Source: Halobacteriovoraceae bacterium (GTDB lineage: Bacteria; Bdellovibrionota; Bacteriovoracia; Bacteriovoracales; Bacteriovoracaceae). Taken from it: DNA of 64,000 bases. Position numbers and translations under genes: made by a program. The stretch is from assembly GCA_020635135.1 (NCBI GenBank), contig JACKAJ010000015.1, positions 62,001 to 126,000 of the forward strand, in the 5' to 3' direction. Every line of letters starts with the position of its first letter. Position 1 is the first letter of the stretch. The notes under the pieces were generated by a model that worked only from the letters and a program-made list of their open reading frames with translations, made no database searches and was not told where the DNA came from. Positions 45,600-54,515 of the stretch are shown in pieces.

Positions 45600-46310
45600 T
45601 TACACTTCCTTAGTTGTGTTCGCTTCTTTCATTTTTGATGAAATTCCAGGAATAACATCATTGCGATCAGTTTCACTTTCAGTGTAGAAGAGAATATCGT
45701 GAAAAATCTGAGTTGATTGTTCAGTTATCTCATCAACAATCCCATCTGTTTTACTTTGAAAAATCGCATAGGCTACAAGGGCTGGAATCGCAGCAACCAG
45801 ACCAAACGCTGTCGAGTTAAGGGCTTCAGAGATCCCTTGTGAGAGAAGGTTGGCTCTCTCTACGGGGCTAGCAGCGGCAACACCAGCAAACGACATAATC
45901 AAACCAGTAACAGTCCCAAGAAGACCGAAAAGTGTCGATACGTTCCCAAACATTGAAAGAAATCCTGTTCGCTTATCATAGTAATTAATCTCTTTCGAAA
46001 GCTGCTCATCCATTCTTGCTTGAAGGGCTTCATCTCCGCCTCCGGCTGCTCGAATTTTGCATCCAACAGAAGCAATTTTTCCAACGCTTGTTTCTCCTGC
46101 AGTCATTTCAATATAGTCAGTTGCAGACTTATAGTCTCCACTGGCCACAAAGCTTAAAATTCGCTGTCTGAAATCTGCTGGAATTCCTTTGTATTTGATA
46201 TACAGTGCGTACGTTCTTTCGATAATGAACGAAAACGTCAGTATGGCAAATAAAAGGATAAAGTACATGAAAAAGCCGCCGGCATGAAAGTGATCAAGTA
46301 ATTCAGTCAT
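45600..46310 (-). CDS. ExbB/TolQ/AglR-like motor subunit
   Basis: 236 residues from ATG at 46308-46310, with AGGAG 6-7 nt upstream; an ATG 14 codons earlier lacks a ribosome site. Three membrane helices: about 14-35 (FFMYFILLFAILTFSFIIER), about 120-145 (GFLSMFGNVSTLFGLLGTVT) and about 165-185 (ALNSTAFGLVAAIPALVAYA). The Thr and Gly positions of the channel are kept. First gene of the ten-gene operon; the operon promoter should lie in the 280 bp up to 46590, where I see no convincing match or gene. This is the MotA/TolQ/ExbB superfamily; operon context points to an Agl-type motor rather than TonB or Tol. Confidence 0.93.
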   Translation of the reverse strand: MTELLDHFHAGGFFMYFILLFAILTFSFIIERTYALYIKYKGIPADFRQRILSFVASGDYKSATDYIEMTAGETSVGKIASVGCKIRAAGGGDEALQARMDEQLSKEINYYDKRTGFLSMFGNVSTLFGLLGTVTGLIMSFAGVAAASPVERANLLSQGISEALNSTAFGLVAAIPALVAYAIFQSKTDGIVDEITEQSTQIFHDILFYTESETDRNDVIPGISSKMKEANTTKEV

Positions 46311-46590
46311 CCTTAACTCCTGTTTAATAAAGATATTTTTTGAGTCAGGCATTGCCTTTATAATGCCTCACTATAAAACTCTGTAATAAAATAAAAATAA
46401 AGTAAATTAAATATTTGACCAAGTAAGATTTTTTTTAAAAAAACGTTAAGGTTGACTAATTCACTAGTGTAATTCCGGCACCATTTATGAATGTTTTACA
46501 ATGTCGTTAGTTTAAATAAGGTTTCACGGTAAGCTACTGAATTTTAATTGATACTCATCAATGACATCAAGAGATCAAAACTTTGACGTT

Positions 46591-48903
46591 TTAGAAGTTT
46601 TCGATGAGTGGAATTTCTGTATCTAAGTTTTGAACAGTTCCGAGATACCATCCTCCAAAATTTCCACTTGGACTTAGGTATGTCCCCCCAAACTGAACTG
46701 ATCCATCTGTATAGTTGTCATTCACAACGGCATCTCCGTCCATAGAAACCACACTGACTGCTGTGGTACAAGGTGTTGAACCATCCATTGAGGTGCTCAG
46801 GTTCATACAACCAGTCATAATTGAACCATTGCTGTAGAAATCATCTCCTCCCGCGTCTGTCCATGTACTAACATAGCTATCATTAGCATCAATAACGCCA
46901 TCGTTATTCGTATCATCTCTATTCAGAAAATAAAAATCCATATTGCCACTTGAATCGCCTGCTATGGCCACTTGGTCTGCTCCGGTAGAGTTCGATCCCC
47001 CAATCCCATTGTCATGAAAATTTGATGACCATAGATAGTATTCATCTTGGTTTCCAGCTTTCAGCAATCGATAGAAACTCATATTTATCTCTGCCCCACC
47101 TTCCCGATCACTGTACTTATAACCTTCAATGCGGGCGTAAGCTGGAGACTCAGCATTCCACAACACCATCTCAGTATTGTACTCATCCCCGTCGGCATGG
47201 TATTCATCTCTAAGCATTAAACCCAATTTCTTAGAGCAAGAAATATAAAATGTATGCTCAAGGTTATTGTCAAAATAAACACTGATTTTTTTATCAAAAC
47301 TATTAACGTCGCAAGTTCCCCCTTGAGAATCGTCGTGATCACATATAAATGATGGCATAGCTTTCGACGGAGAACTTGTCACAGAAATCAAAATAGACTC
47401 GAGTATTCCATCAACTGGTAGATAGATTGGACCATAGCTTCCTGACAAACTCGAACAACTTGCACCGGGAACTTGAGCTTTTAGCATTCCACCAATATAC
47501 TTAGCCCCTAAAAAATCTTTAATATTTGAAAGGACAGTATCGTTATGGCCACTGCCAAAATCATCACCACTTTTTTCATGACGAATTTCTTTTCCTAGCG
47601 GATGCCCTAAAATATCATAGGCATGCTCTCTCGCAATATTTTCACCAGAATTGGAAAACAGCCAAATCGTTTTGGAAAGACCGGCTGACGAATTTGTTAA
47701 AGTTAAGACGTTACCAGCGCTCCATGAAGAATCTGAAGTTGTCATAGAAATATTAACTTCACAACCTCCATTAGTTGTTAGGCTCGCATTGGAAACGGAA
47801 AAACTTCCAGAAAGTCCACCACTGCTTATTGTAAAACTTGCTGTCGCACATAGTGCAGTCGTATTTATCTCTTTAACAACAACTCTCGCATATCCACCTT
47901 GATCAGATATAGCATAATCGTAGTTATCATCCCCTAAACTTGAAGAAAGACAATGAGTATTCCCACTGCATTTAAAATTTGGGAGGATGGCATCAAAAGG
48001 AGAAGTTCCTTTGCCAGAGATAGTATCTGCAAAAACAAACTGTAAGGATTGCCCATTTTCAGTCAATGGGAAACGATCAACACTTCCAAAAGGTGCTTGA
48101 AACTGTGAACCCAGAAAACTATTGGCTGCTCCAATTGAGTTAACGGGAATACCACCACTACAATCTGGTTCATCAAACAATTCAATATCCAAACCAAATT
48201 TAAACAATCCAGCATACCCGACTGGTAGATTGAGAGAGCTTAAATCTACTGTGCGGTCAGTATCTTTAGGTACATTAATACACTTGCTGACTAAAATATT
48301 TTTTCCTGAAGCAGGTCCTGCTCCAAAAAATGGATGAAATGCAATTCTTACAGATCGAGACATTCCAAAATAATCAAAATCTGAACTACATTTACTTGCT
48401 GAATTCGCTGCAGTTAAACCATAAGTTGATCCACATCCAACAAGTGCGATCGGTTTAAAGCGCAAAAAACCCGTTCCAGTTGAAGAAGTCATAGAGACAC
48501 TTGTAACTCCTGATGGAAGCGTTGGGAGAGATTGAAAACAATTGGCATTCGTTGCGGCTAAATCAACTGTTGCACTCGCTCCAGAAATAAAAACTCCAGT
48601 AGCTGTTGCACATCGAATACTTCCTTCAAATTTTCCTGGCCCTTCCCAAGTATAAACTTTAAAGTCCCAAGTCTTGTCACCAGGAACAGTGATTTGCCCA
48701 TTAGCAAAATCAGAACCGTTGTCATAGAGAAATCGCATTTTCTCAACACCATCACCAACATCGAGGATAACTCCACCTTGAATACTGTTTGCAGTGAGAG
48801 CTTCAAAACCTTTAAAAGATAATTTGGATTTGTCTTTATCAGAATCGCTACCACAAGAAAGGAATAATAGAATCAAAAACACAGACAGGAAGATCTTTTT
48901 CAT
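46591..48903 (-). CDS. Large lipoprotein of unknown function
   Basis: 770 residues. Lipoprotein signal with Cys17 (VFLILLFLSC), followed by GSDSDKDKSK. The body is Ser/Gly/Asn-rich and beta-like, with many Cys in pairs (CATATGVF, CFQSLP, CGSTYGL...CSSDFDYFG), suggesting several disulfide-bonded beta domains. A calcium-binding loop of EF-hand/dockerin type is visible near residue 670 (DDTNNDGVIDAND). I do not recognise the family. It is monocistronic, with no ribosome site visible before its ATG. Likely surface-exposed. Confidence 0.75.
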   Translation of the reverse strand: MKKIFLSVFLILLFLSCGSDSDKDKSKLSFKGFEALTANSIQGGVILDVGDGVEKMRFLYDNGSDFANGQITVPGDKTWDFKVYTWEGPGKFEGSIRCATATGVFISGASATVDLAATNANCFQSLPTLPSGVTSVSMTSSTGTGFLRFKPIALVGCGSTYGLTAANSASKCSSDFDYFGMSRSVRIAFHPFFGAGPASGKNILVSKCINVPKDTDRTVDLSSLNLPVGYAGLFKFGLDIELFDEPDCSGGIPVNSIGAANSFLGSQFQAPFGSVDRFPLTENGQSLQFVFADTISGKGTSPFDAILPNFKCSGNTHCLSSSLGDDNYDYAISDQGGYARVVVKEINTTALCATASFTISSGGLSGSFSVSNASLTTNGGCEVNISMTTSDSSWSAGNVLTLTNSSAGLSKTIWLFSNSGENIAREHAYDILGHPLGKEIRHEKSGDDFGSGHNDTVLSNIKDFLGAKYIGGMLKAQVPGASCSSLSGSYGPIYLPVDGILESILISVTSSPSKAMPSFICDHDDSQGGTCDVNSFDKKISVYFDNNLEHTFYISCSKKLGLMLRDEYHADGDEYNTEMVLWNAESPAYARIEGYKYSDREGGAEINMSFYRLLKAGNQDEYYLWSSNFHDNGIGGSNSTGADQVAIAGDSSGNMDFYFLNRDDTNNDGVIDANDSYVSTWTDAGGDDFYSNGSIMTGCMNLSTSMDGSTPCTTAVSVVSMDGDAVVNDNYTDGSVQFGGTYLSPSGNFGGWYLGTVQNLDTEIPLIENF

Positions 48904-49005
48904 GCAATTATTATAACGAGAAGTCCTATCAAAATATAGAGGTAAGATTTATCAGGAATAATGTTGTGGGAGTAAAAATGTTTGAAAATTGTTGAGTAAG
49001 GATCT

Positions 49006-50622
49006 CTACTTATTTTTTTCTTTCACATCTTCTTTTTCAGGTTTGTGAATGTGAAGCCGAAGTTTTGCTTGTTGCATTTCATCTATTCCATTGATGATAG
49101 CAAATTGCTCGGATTTGGATTCTCGAATGCTTTCATAGGAACTCGGAAATGGAGCAATTGTTAAAACCATAATAACATCGCCCAGCTTAGCCTTGACCAA
49201 TGAGTAGAGAGGAAGTCTAGTTTCTGATTCAAAAATCAAAAAAGGTTCAGATATTTTTTTTATTCTCCACTGATCTTCCATATAAGCAAAACTTTCTTTA
49301 TCTTTTTTAGAAAAATAAACCGTGAAATTCTCGTCAGCTGTTCCTTCTAATAGCTTTTCTTTGTAGCGATCAATCATCGTCACGAGCGTATCAAAGGTAA
49401 ATTTTGCTTTGGTTGTAATAAGTTTTGAATAACCAGCTTCACTGCATTCATAACGATTTGCGACTATGATACTTTCAGCATCTTGACCTTCTTCAATAAG
49501 TTTTTGCTTTTGATCGTTTTGCATTTTGATATAGGCATCTTGCTCATCAAAAACAATGATCACAGGATCAAACCCTTCCCCTATTTCTTGAATTTTTGAA
49601 ACCATCGCAGGGATTTCTCTTTTTCCGATATGAGGATCTTTTAAAAAATAAAATATGATTTTAGGGAGCACTTCTTCAACCAGTCTTGCTCTTGGATCAA
49701 GATACTGGTGCAAACGAATTGAAAAACTAAACTCATCAATTTGTTCTTTCCCTTCGTGAAGCGTTCTCAATTCGTGGTCAATAAGTAAAACCCTAAGCTT
49801 TTTAGGTCTCGATTTATCATTATCAACTGTTTTCTCCATAACACTTTCAAGGTTTTCAACAATTTTTTTCATTTGCTCTTCAATTTCGGCTTCGTATAAA
49901 TAGGCAACATTTTGGTTTTCTTCAGTTAACTCCATTAATTTAATTTCTGACGGTGCATGAAAATCGAAATCATAGTTAAATGGAAAGTGGTAATAAAGAT
50001 TCGAAACACCTCTGTTAATTTTTTTGAAATAAACTGGAACATTAAAGATTGAGGTTTTAATTTTTAAAAGATCTTCAGTTAAAATATCTGCCGAAGACTC
50101 TACATGAATTTTTTCTTGATTGATGTAACCAACCCGCATGGGAATAAAAATGGCTGCAATGTCCTTGGTCTCTTTGACATAAAAATCAGGAAATTTAGAG
50201 TTATCGGGATTAAACATCAAGGCGGTAGGAACTGAAGAAAATTCTATTTCAGGGAGTTTATAGAGTAGAAAATTTACCCCTGAATAAACCATCTGGTCGA
50301 TGAGGTCAGTGTTTTCTTTGAGGGCCGTCAAAAAACCTATAAAAGGAATTTTCATCAAGGGATACATTCTTGAGAGAAAAAAGGATACCTTGACGAGGGT
50401 TTGACGATCTTTCGAAAAATCGAGAATGATGAGATCGGGTTTTTTGTCGACAACTTCTAAAACCAGTTTCGAAGGCTCAACGCCTTCATATTCAATAATA
50501 TATCTTTGAAGTTTTGTACGCAATATGCCATCCAATGAGCGGCAATATTGCTCAAAATACTTTTCATCTTTTCCAAAATAAACAATCGATTTCGGACCTT
50601 TGTCCTCTTCTTCGTCTGCCAT
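49006..50622 (-). CDS. Cytoplasmic protein with two receiver-like domains
   Basis: 538 residues, no signal peptide or membrane segment; charged termini. About residues 10-125 resemble a response-regulator receiver: SIVYFGKDEKYFEQYCRSL, then KPDLIILDFSKD with Asp68 at the phosphorylation position, and IGFLTALKENTDL. About 285-400 look like a second receiver (KKLRVLLIDHELRTL, then PVIIVFDEQDA), in which the Asp position is shifted. The part between and after is unassigned. It may be a regulator using pseudo-receivers, without a DNA-binding domain that I recognise. It is divergent from the Rrf2-suf operon. Confidence 0.65.
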   Translation of the reverse strand: MADEEEDKGPKSIVYFGKDEKYFEQYCRSLDGILRTKLQRYIIEYEGVEPSKLVLEVVDKKPDLIILDFSKDRQTLVKVSFFLSRMYPLMKIPFIGFLTALKENTDLIDQMVYSGVNFLLYKLPEIEFSSVPTALMFNPDNSKFPDFYVKETKDIAAIFIPMRVGYINQEKIHVESSADILTEDLLKIKTSIFNVPVYFKKINRGVSNLYYHFPFNYDFDFHAPSEIKLMELTEENQNVAYLYEAEIEEQMKKIVENLESVMEKTVDNDKSRPKKLRVLLIDHELRTLHEGKEQIDEFSFSIRLHQYLDPRARLVEEVLPKIIFYFLKDPHIGKREIPAMVSKIQEIGEGFDPVIIVFDEQDAYIKMQNDQKQKLIEEGQDAESIIVANRYECSEAGYSKLITTKAKFTFDTLVTMIDRYKEKLLEGTADENFTVYFSKKDKESFAYMEDQWRIKKISEPFLIFESETRLPLYSLVKAKLGDVIMVLTIAPFPSSYESIRESKSEQFAIINGIDEMQQAKLRLHIHKPEKEDVKEKNK

Positions 50623-50692
50623 TGCCTTTTTCTATCTCCACTGTTTATTTTAATCCCCTTTGACATATCGTGCAATTTGTTAGGCAAAAACC

Positions 50693-50707
50693 AGTCAAAA
50701 TTTGACT
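50693..50707 (+). promoter_or_regulatory. Palindromic operator candidate of the Rrf2-suf operon
   Basis: AGTCAAA-A-TTTGACT is a perfect inverted repeat of 7-bp arms. It overlaps the -35 box of the promoter at 50702-50730. It resembles, in part, the AGTC-containing IscR type-1 sites. A second, shorter repeat CTTAA-N6-TTAAG lies at 50758-50773, at the start codon. Binding by the Rrf2 protein encoded next is an inference. Confidence 0.55.
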
Positions 50708-50730
50708 TAGTTCTAGCTCTGTCCTATAAA
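50702..50730 (+). promoter_or_regulatory. Sigma-70 type promoter of the Rrf2-suf operon
   Basis: TTGACT (50702-50707), a 17-bp spacer and TATAAA (50725-50730) give near-consensus boxes. Transcription would start near 50737, about 36 bp before the Rrf2 gene. Confidence 0.75.
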
Positions 50731-50772
50731 TAAGGCATATTTTGCGAGTCTTGAGGACTTAAACGAGGTTAA

Positions 50773-51186
50773 GTGTTTAAAATCAATAGGAAGGTCGAAT
50801 ATGCCCTTATGGCCCTTGGCCATATCAACAAAAAAAGCAGTGTGGAAAATTGTTCCCCTGTCAGTGCACGCGAAATAGCTGACAAATTTGGCATCCCTTA
50901 CGATACCACTTCCAGCGTGCTGCAAACTCTGGCGCGGGCAAAAATCCTCGAATCTCAACAAGGGATAAGTGGAGGTTACCACTTGATTCAAGACCTCACT
51001 CACTTAAGCTTGCTTGAACTGACTGAGTTGATTGAGAAAAAAAATTTTTATGTTGATTGCCAGGAGCGAAAATGCGATCTTATCGACGCCTGCAACATTA
51101 AAAAACCTCTGGATAAGCTTCACAAGGAGCTACGATCCATTTTTGCGCAAATGAAAGTTGGGAATTTATTAGGAAATACAGAATGA
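50773..51186 (+). CDS. Rrf2/IscR-type [2Fe-2S] transcription regulator of the suf operon
   Basis: 137 residues, usual Rrf2 length. Winged helix: VEYALMALGHINKK, then REIADKFGIPYDTTSSVLQT (recognition) and the wing ILESQQGISGGYHL. Three Cys (Cys96, Cys101, Cys107) spaced C-x4-C-x5-C match the cluster ligands of IscR-type regulators. The start is GTG at 50773 after GAGG. It overlaps sufB by ATGA and is first in the suf operon, so it most likely senses Fe-S status and represses its own promoter through the palindrome at 50693-50707. SufR and IscR are both possible names; I leave the symbol open. Confidence 0.93.
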   Translation: MFKINRKVEYALMALGHINKKSSVENCSPVSAREIADKFGIPYDTTSSVLQTLARAKILESQQGISGGYHLIQDLTHLSLLELTELIEKKNFYVDCQERKCDLIDACNIKKPLDKLHKELRSIFAQMKVGNLLGNTE

Positions 51187-52637
51187 CTAAAAAAGATAAC
51201 TCTTCTATCGACATTAATCAAAAAGTTAACGAAGAGTACAAATACGGGTTTGAAACAAATATTGAGGTGGAAAATTTTCCAAAAGGCCTCAGCGAAGAAA
51301 TTATTGCCCTTATTTCAAAGAAAAAGAACGAACCTCAGTGGCTACTCGACTATCGTCTTAAGGCCTATCGCCATTGGACAACTTTATCTCCACCCACTTG
51401 GCCTTATTGTAAAATTCCGGAAATCAATTTTCAAAATCTCTACTATTATTCTAAACCTAAAGCTAAAAAGAAATACTCTTCTCTGGAAGACGTTGATCCT
51501 GAACTCTTAGAGACTTTTGATAAATTGGGGATCCCCCTCACCGAGCAAAAAAGGCTCACAGGTGTCGCCGTCGATGCAGTTTTTGATAGTGTTTCTCTAG
51601 GAACCACTTATCAAAAAGAACTTGAAGAAGTGGGAGTTATTTTTTGTTCGTTCTCTGAAGCTGTAGAAAATCACCCAGAGCTCGTTAAAAAATATATGGG
51701 CTCAGTTGTCCCTCATACTGATAATTTTTATGCCGCCCTCAATGCTGCTGTTTTCAGTGATGGGTCTTTTTGTTATATCCCAAAAGGTGTTACGTGTCCG
51801 ATGGATCTTTCTACCTATTTTCGAATAAACGCAAAAGAAACTGGTCAATTTGAAAGAACACTTTTGATTGCCGATGAAGGAAGTTTTGTTAATTATCTTG
51901 AAGGTTGCACCGCTCCTCAAAGAGATGAAAACCAACTCCACGCGGCCGTGGTTGAGCTTATCGCTCTCGACAACGCCACCATTAATTATTCAACTGTTCA
52001 AAATTGGTATTCAGGAAACAAAAAGGGCGAAGGTGGAATTTTTAACTTCGTTACTAAGAGAGGAAAGTGCCAGGGTATAAATTCAAAAATTTCTTGGACC
52101 CAAGTCGAAGCAGGCTCTGCTATTACATGGAAATACCCCAGCTGCATTCTTCAAGGCGATAACTCCGTAGGAAATTTTTATTCTGTCGCTCTCACAAATA
52201 ATAAAATGCAAGCTGATACCGGAACCAAAATGCTTCATATTGGAAAAAACACTCGAAGCACTATTATTTCCAAGGGAATTTCAGCTCATAAATCACAAAA
52301 CGTTTACCGTGGACTCGTCAAAATCATGCCCTCTGCTAAAAATGCTCGGAATTTTTCACAGTGTGATTCCATGTTGGTGGGAAGTGAATGTGCGGCTCAT
52401 ACTTTTCCTACAATTGATGTTAAGAACCCCTCAGCCACTGTTGAACATGAAGCCTCGACTTCGAAAATAAGTGCTGATCAAGTTTTTTATCTCCAATCAC
52501 GAGGGCTTGATACTGAAAAAGCTGTTTCACTTATCGTCAATGGCTTTTGCAAAGATGTGTTTAAAACATTGCCTCTTGAATTTTCAGTAGAGGCAGTCAA
52601 GTTAATTGAAATGAAATTAGAAAATACGGTAGGTTAA
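51183..52637 (+). CDS. sufB: Fe-S cluster scaffold protein SufB
   Basis: 484 residues. Typical blocks: YKYGFETNIEVENFPKGLSE near the N-terminus, YFRINAKETGQFERTLLIAD, SFVNYLEGCTAPQRDENQLH, and the C-terminal NFSQCDSMLVGSECAAHTFP with the Cys needed for cluster assembly, followed by STSKISADQVFYLQSRGL. SufB forms the SufBC2D complex on which clusters are built from SufS-derived sulfur. It starts within the Rrf2 stop (ATGA), one base before sufC. Complete and ordinary for the family. Confidence 0.97.
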   Translation: MTKKDNSSIDINQKVNEEYKYGFETNIEVENFPKGLSEEIIALISKKKNEPQWLLDYRLKAYRHWTTLSPPTWPYCKIPEINFQNLYYYSKPKAKKKYSSLEDVDPELLETFDKLGIPLTEQKRLTGVAVDAVFDSVSLGTTYQKELEEVGVIFCSFSEAVENHPELVKKYMGSVVPHTDNFYAALNAAVFSDGSFCYIPKGVTCPMDLSTYFRINAKETGQFERTLLIADEGSFVNYLEGCTAPQRDENQLHAAVVELIALDNATINYSTVQNWYSGNKKGEGGIFNFVTKRGKCQGINSKISWTQVEAGSAITWKYPSCILQGDNSVGNFYSVALTNNKMQADTGTKMLHIGKNTRSTIISKGISAHKSQNVYRGLVKIMPSAKNARNFSQCDSMLVGSECAAHTFPTIDVKNPSATVEHEASTSKISADQVFYLQSRGLDTEKAVSLIVNGFCKDVFKTLPLEFSVEAVKLIEMKLENTVG

Positions 52638-52638
52638 T

Positions 52639-53391
52639 ATGATAAAAATTAAAAATCTCCATGCAGCTGTTGACGGTAATGAAATCCTTAAAGGAATTGA
52701 CCTAGAAGTCAAGGCGGGTGAAACCCATGCCATCATGGGTCCCAATGGTTCAGGAAAAAGCACGCTGGCAAAAGTGATAGCCGGTCACCCAAGTTATGAA
52801 GTTACAGGTGGTGAAATCCAATATGAAATTAATCGCCAGTTAAAAGATCTTAATGATCTAGAGCCAAGTGAAAGATCTAAAGAAGGAATATTTTTGGGGT
52901 TCCAATACCCGATTGAAATTCCAGGTGTCACAAACCTCTCTTTTCTCCTGGAATCTTTTAATGAGATTTGTACCCATCAGGGAAGTGAAACAATGAGTGA
53001 AGAGGATTTTGTCCAATTCCTCAAACCGCGCCTCGATGAACTTAAAATGAATCCAGAGTTTCTCTACCGCTCAGTCAATGAAGGTTTCTCCGGTGGTGAA
53101 AAAAAGAAAAATGAAATTCTTCAACTCAAAGTTCTTAGTCCTCGATTGGCGGTGCTCGACGAAACAGATTCTGGACTCGACGTCGATGCTCTTAAGATTG
53201 TTGCCGATGGGGTTAATCAATTTAAATCAAAATATAATGCCACAATACTGATAACTCACTATCAGCGCCTCCTTAATTACGTAAAGCCTAATTTCGTTCA
53301 CGTTTTATCGAAAGGGAAAATTATCGAATCGGGAGATAGCTCACTGGCCATTGAAATTGAAAACAAAGGCTATGATTGGTTATTAAAATGA
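52639..53391 (+). CDS. sufC: Fe-S assembly ATPase SufC
   Basis: 250 residues, soluble ABC ATPase. Walker A GPNGSGKST at about 34-42, Q-loop FLGFQYPIEIPGV, signature FSGGEKKKNEIL, Walker B LAVLDETDSGLD, and the switch His in ILITHYQRLL. The ETDSGLD form is characteristic of SufC. It powers conformational change in SufBC2D. One base separates it from sufB, and its stop overlaps the sufD start. Confidence 0.97.
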   Translation: MIKIKNLHAAVDGNEILKGIDLEVKAGETHAIMGPNGSGKSTLAKVIAGHPSYEVTGGEIQYEINRQLKDLNDLEPSERSKEGIFLGFQYPIEIPGVTNLSFLLESFNEICTHQGSETMSEEDFVQFLKPRLDELKMNPEFLYRSVNEGFSGGEKKKNEILQLKVLSPRLAVLDETDSGLDVDALKIVADGVNQFKSKYNATILITHYQRLLNYVKPNFVHVLSKGKIIESGDSSLAIEIENKGYDWLLK

Positions 53392-54515
53392 TGAGTTCAC
53401 CAAATAACTTCCCTATTCACAGGCCGCAAACTCAGCTTCAAAAAGATCTTTTCGATCACTACCAATTAAAAGGCGTGCCTTCAAAAAAAGTCGAACGCTG
53501 GAAATTTACTTCTTTAAAAAAGTGGTTTGAAAAATCTTATATAGAAAACCCAACTCAAAATCCTTTTGAAGTTTCAACAAAACACAAACTTGAAGTTATT
53601 TCTCCAGAAGAAGCTTTGCAATCCATTTTGAGCTCTCAATATTACGACAAAGATGATTCCTTATTTAATTTATTTCTCTCACAATTAAAAAATGCCTATA
53701 TTCTTACTCCTTTAGAAAAAAGTCTTCACATTAAATATGATTTTCAAAAAGGATGTTTTTCTAACACGTTAATTATTATTAGAACTGACCATGATCTCAG
53801 TATCATGGAAGAAAAATCGGGTGGAGCCAGCTCATTTTGTCAGACAACAACCATTATTGAAGCGCTCAAAGAAGTTGAAATTGAACATATTAATTTCTGC
53901 CATATGGATGAAGATTCATTCTACCAATCTTGGCTAAAATCAGATGTCAGAAACTTCTCTCATCTTAAAAATTTTCATTTTCATCTCTCGGCAGGTCTTC
54001 ACCGTAGTAATCCTCAAATCATTTTGAATTACCCCAAGGCAAGTTGCCAAACTCACTCATATTATCTAGTCAATAATGATGAGCATTTTGATCTTTACTC
54101 ACAAACTCTCCACAAGAAAGGAGAAACTTATTCTGATCAATTAATCAAGGGATTGCTAACCGACAATGCAATAAGTTCCTTTACGGGAAATATTTATATC
54201 GACCACAATTGTAATTTAGTCGAAGCCAATCAGTTTCATAAAAGTCTAATTCTTAGCGAAAAAGCTCAAGCCTTAGGACAACCACAATTAGAAATTTTTT
54301 CAGACGACGTCAAATGCTCCCATGGTTTGGCCACTGGTAAAATTAATCCGGATGAAGTTTTTTATTTTCAAAGCCGCGGTATTAGCGAGAGAAAGGCAAA
54401 AAAAATCCTCTCTGAGTCTTATGTTTTTGAAGTGACCCAAAAGATTCATGAAGATCATTTCAAAAATCAGATAATTGAAAACTTTAAAGATAAACTTGAA
54501 TTATTTTATGAATAA
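53388..54515 (+). CDS. sufD: Fe-S assembly protein SufD
   Basis: 375 residues from ATG at 53388, which overlaps the sufC stop (ATGA); a TTG four codons earlier is not needed. The C-terminal half is SufD/SufB-like: IDHNCNLVEANQFHKSLILS, then DDVKCSHGLATGKINPDEVF (with the conserved His after Cys-Ser) and YFQSRGISERKAKKILSESY. The N-terminal half is diverged. It completes SufBC2D. Shorter than E. coli SufD (423) by about 50 residues, mostly in the N-terminal region. Confidence 0.94.
   Translation: MMSSPNNFPIHRPQTQLQKDLFDHYQLKGVPSKKVERWKFTSLKKWFEKSYIENPTQNPFEVSTKHKLEVISPEEALQSILSSQYYDKDDSLFNLFLSQLKNAYILTPLEKSLHIKYDFQKGCFSNTLIIIRTDHDLSIMEEKSGGASSFCQTTTIIEALKEVEIEHINFCHMDEDSFYQSWLKSDVRNFSHLKNFHFHLSAGLHRSNPQIILNYPKASCQTHSYYLVNNDEHFDLYSQTLHKKGETYSDQLIKGLLTDNAISSFTGNIYIDHNCNLVEANQFHKSLILSEKAQALGQPQLEIFSDDVKCSHGLATGKINPDEVFYFQSRGISERKAKKILSESYVFEVTQKIHEDHFKNQIIENFKDKLELFYE

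Noticed and set aside
44584..46310. Ordinary TonB-ExbBD or Tol-Pal system
   Set aside because: There are two TolR-like genes, no tolA, tolB or pal, and the TonB-like protein has an AgmX/PglI-type tail, so an Agl/Glt-type machine fits better.
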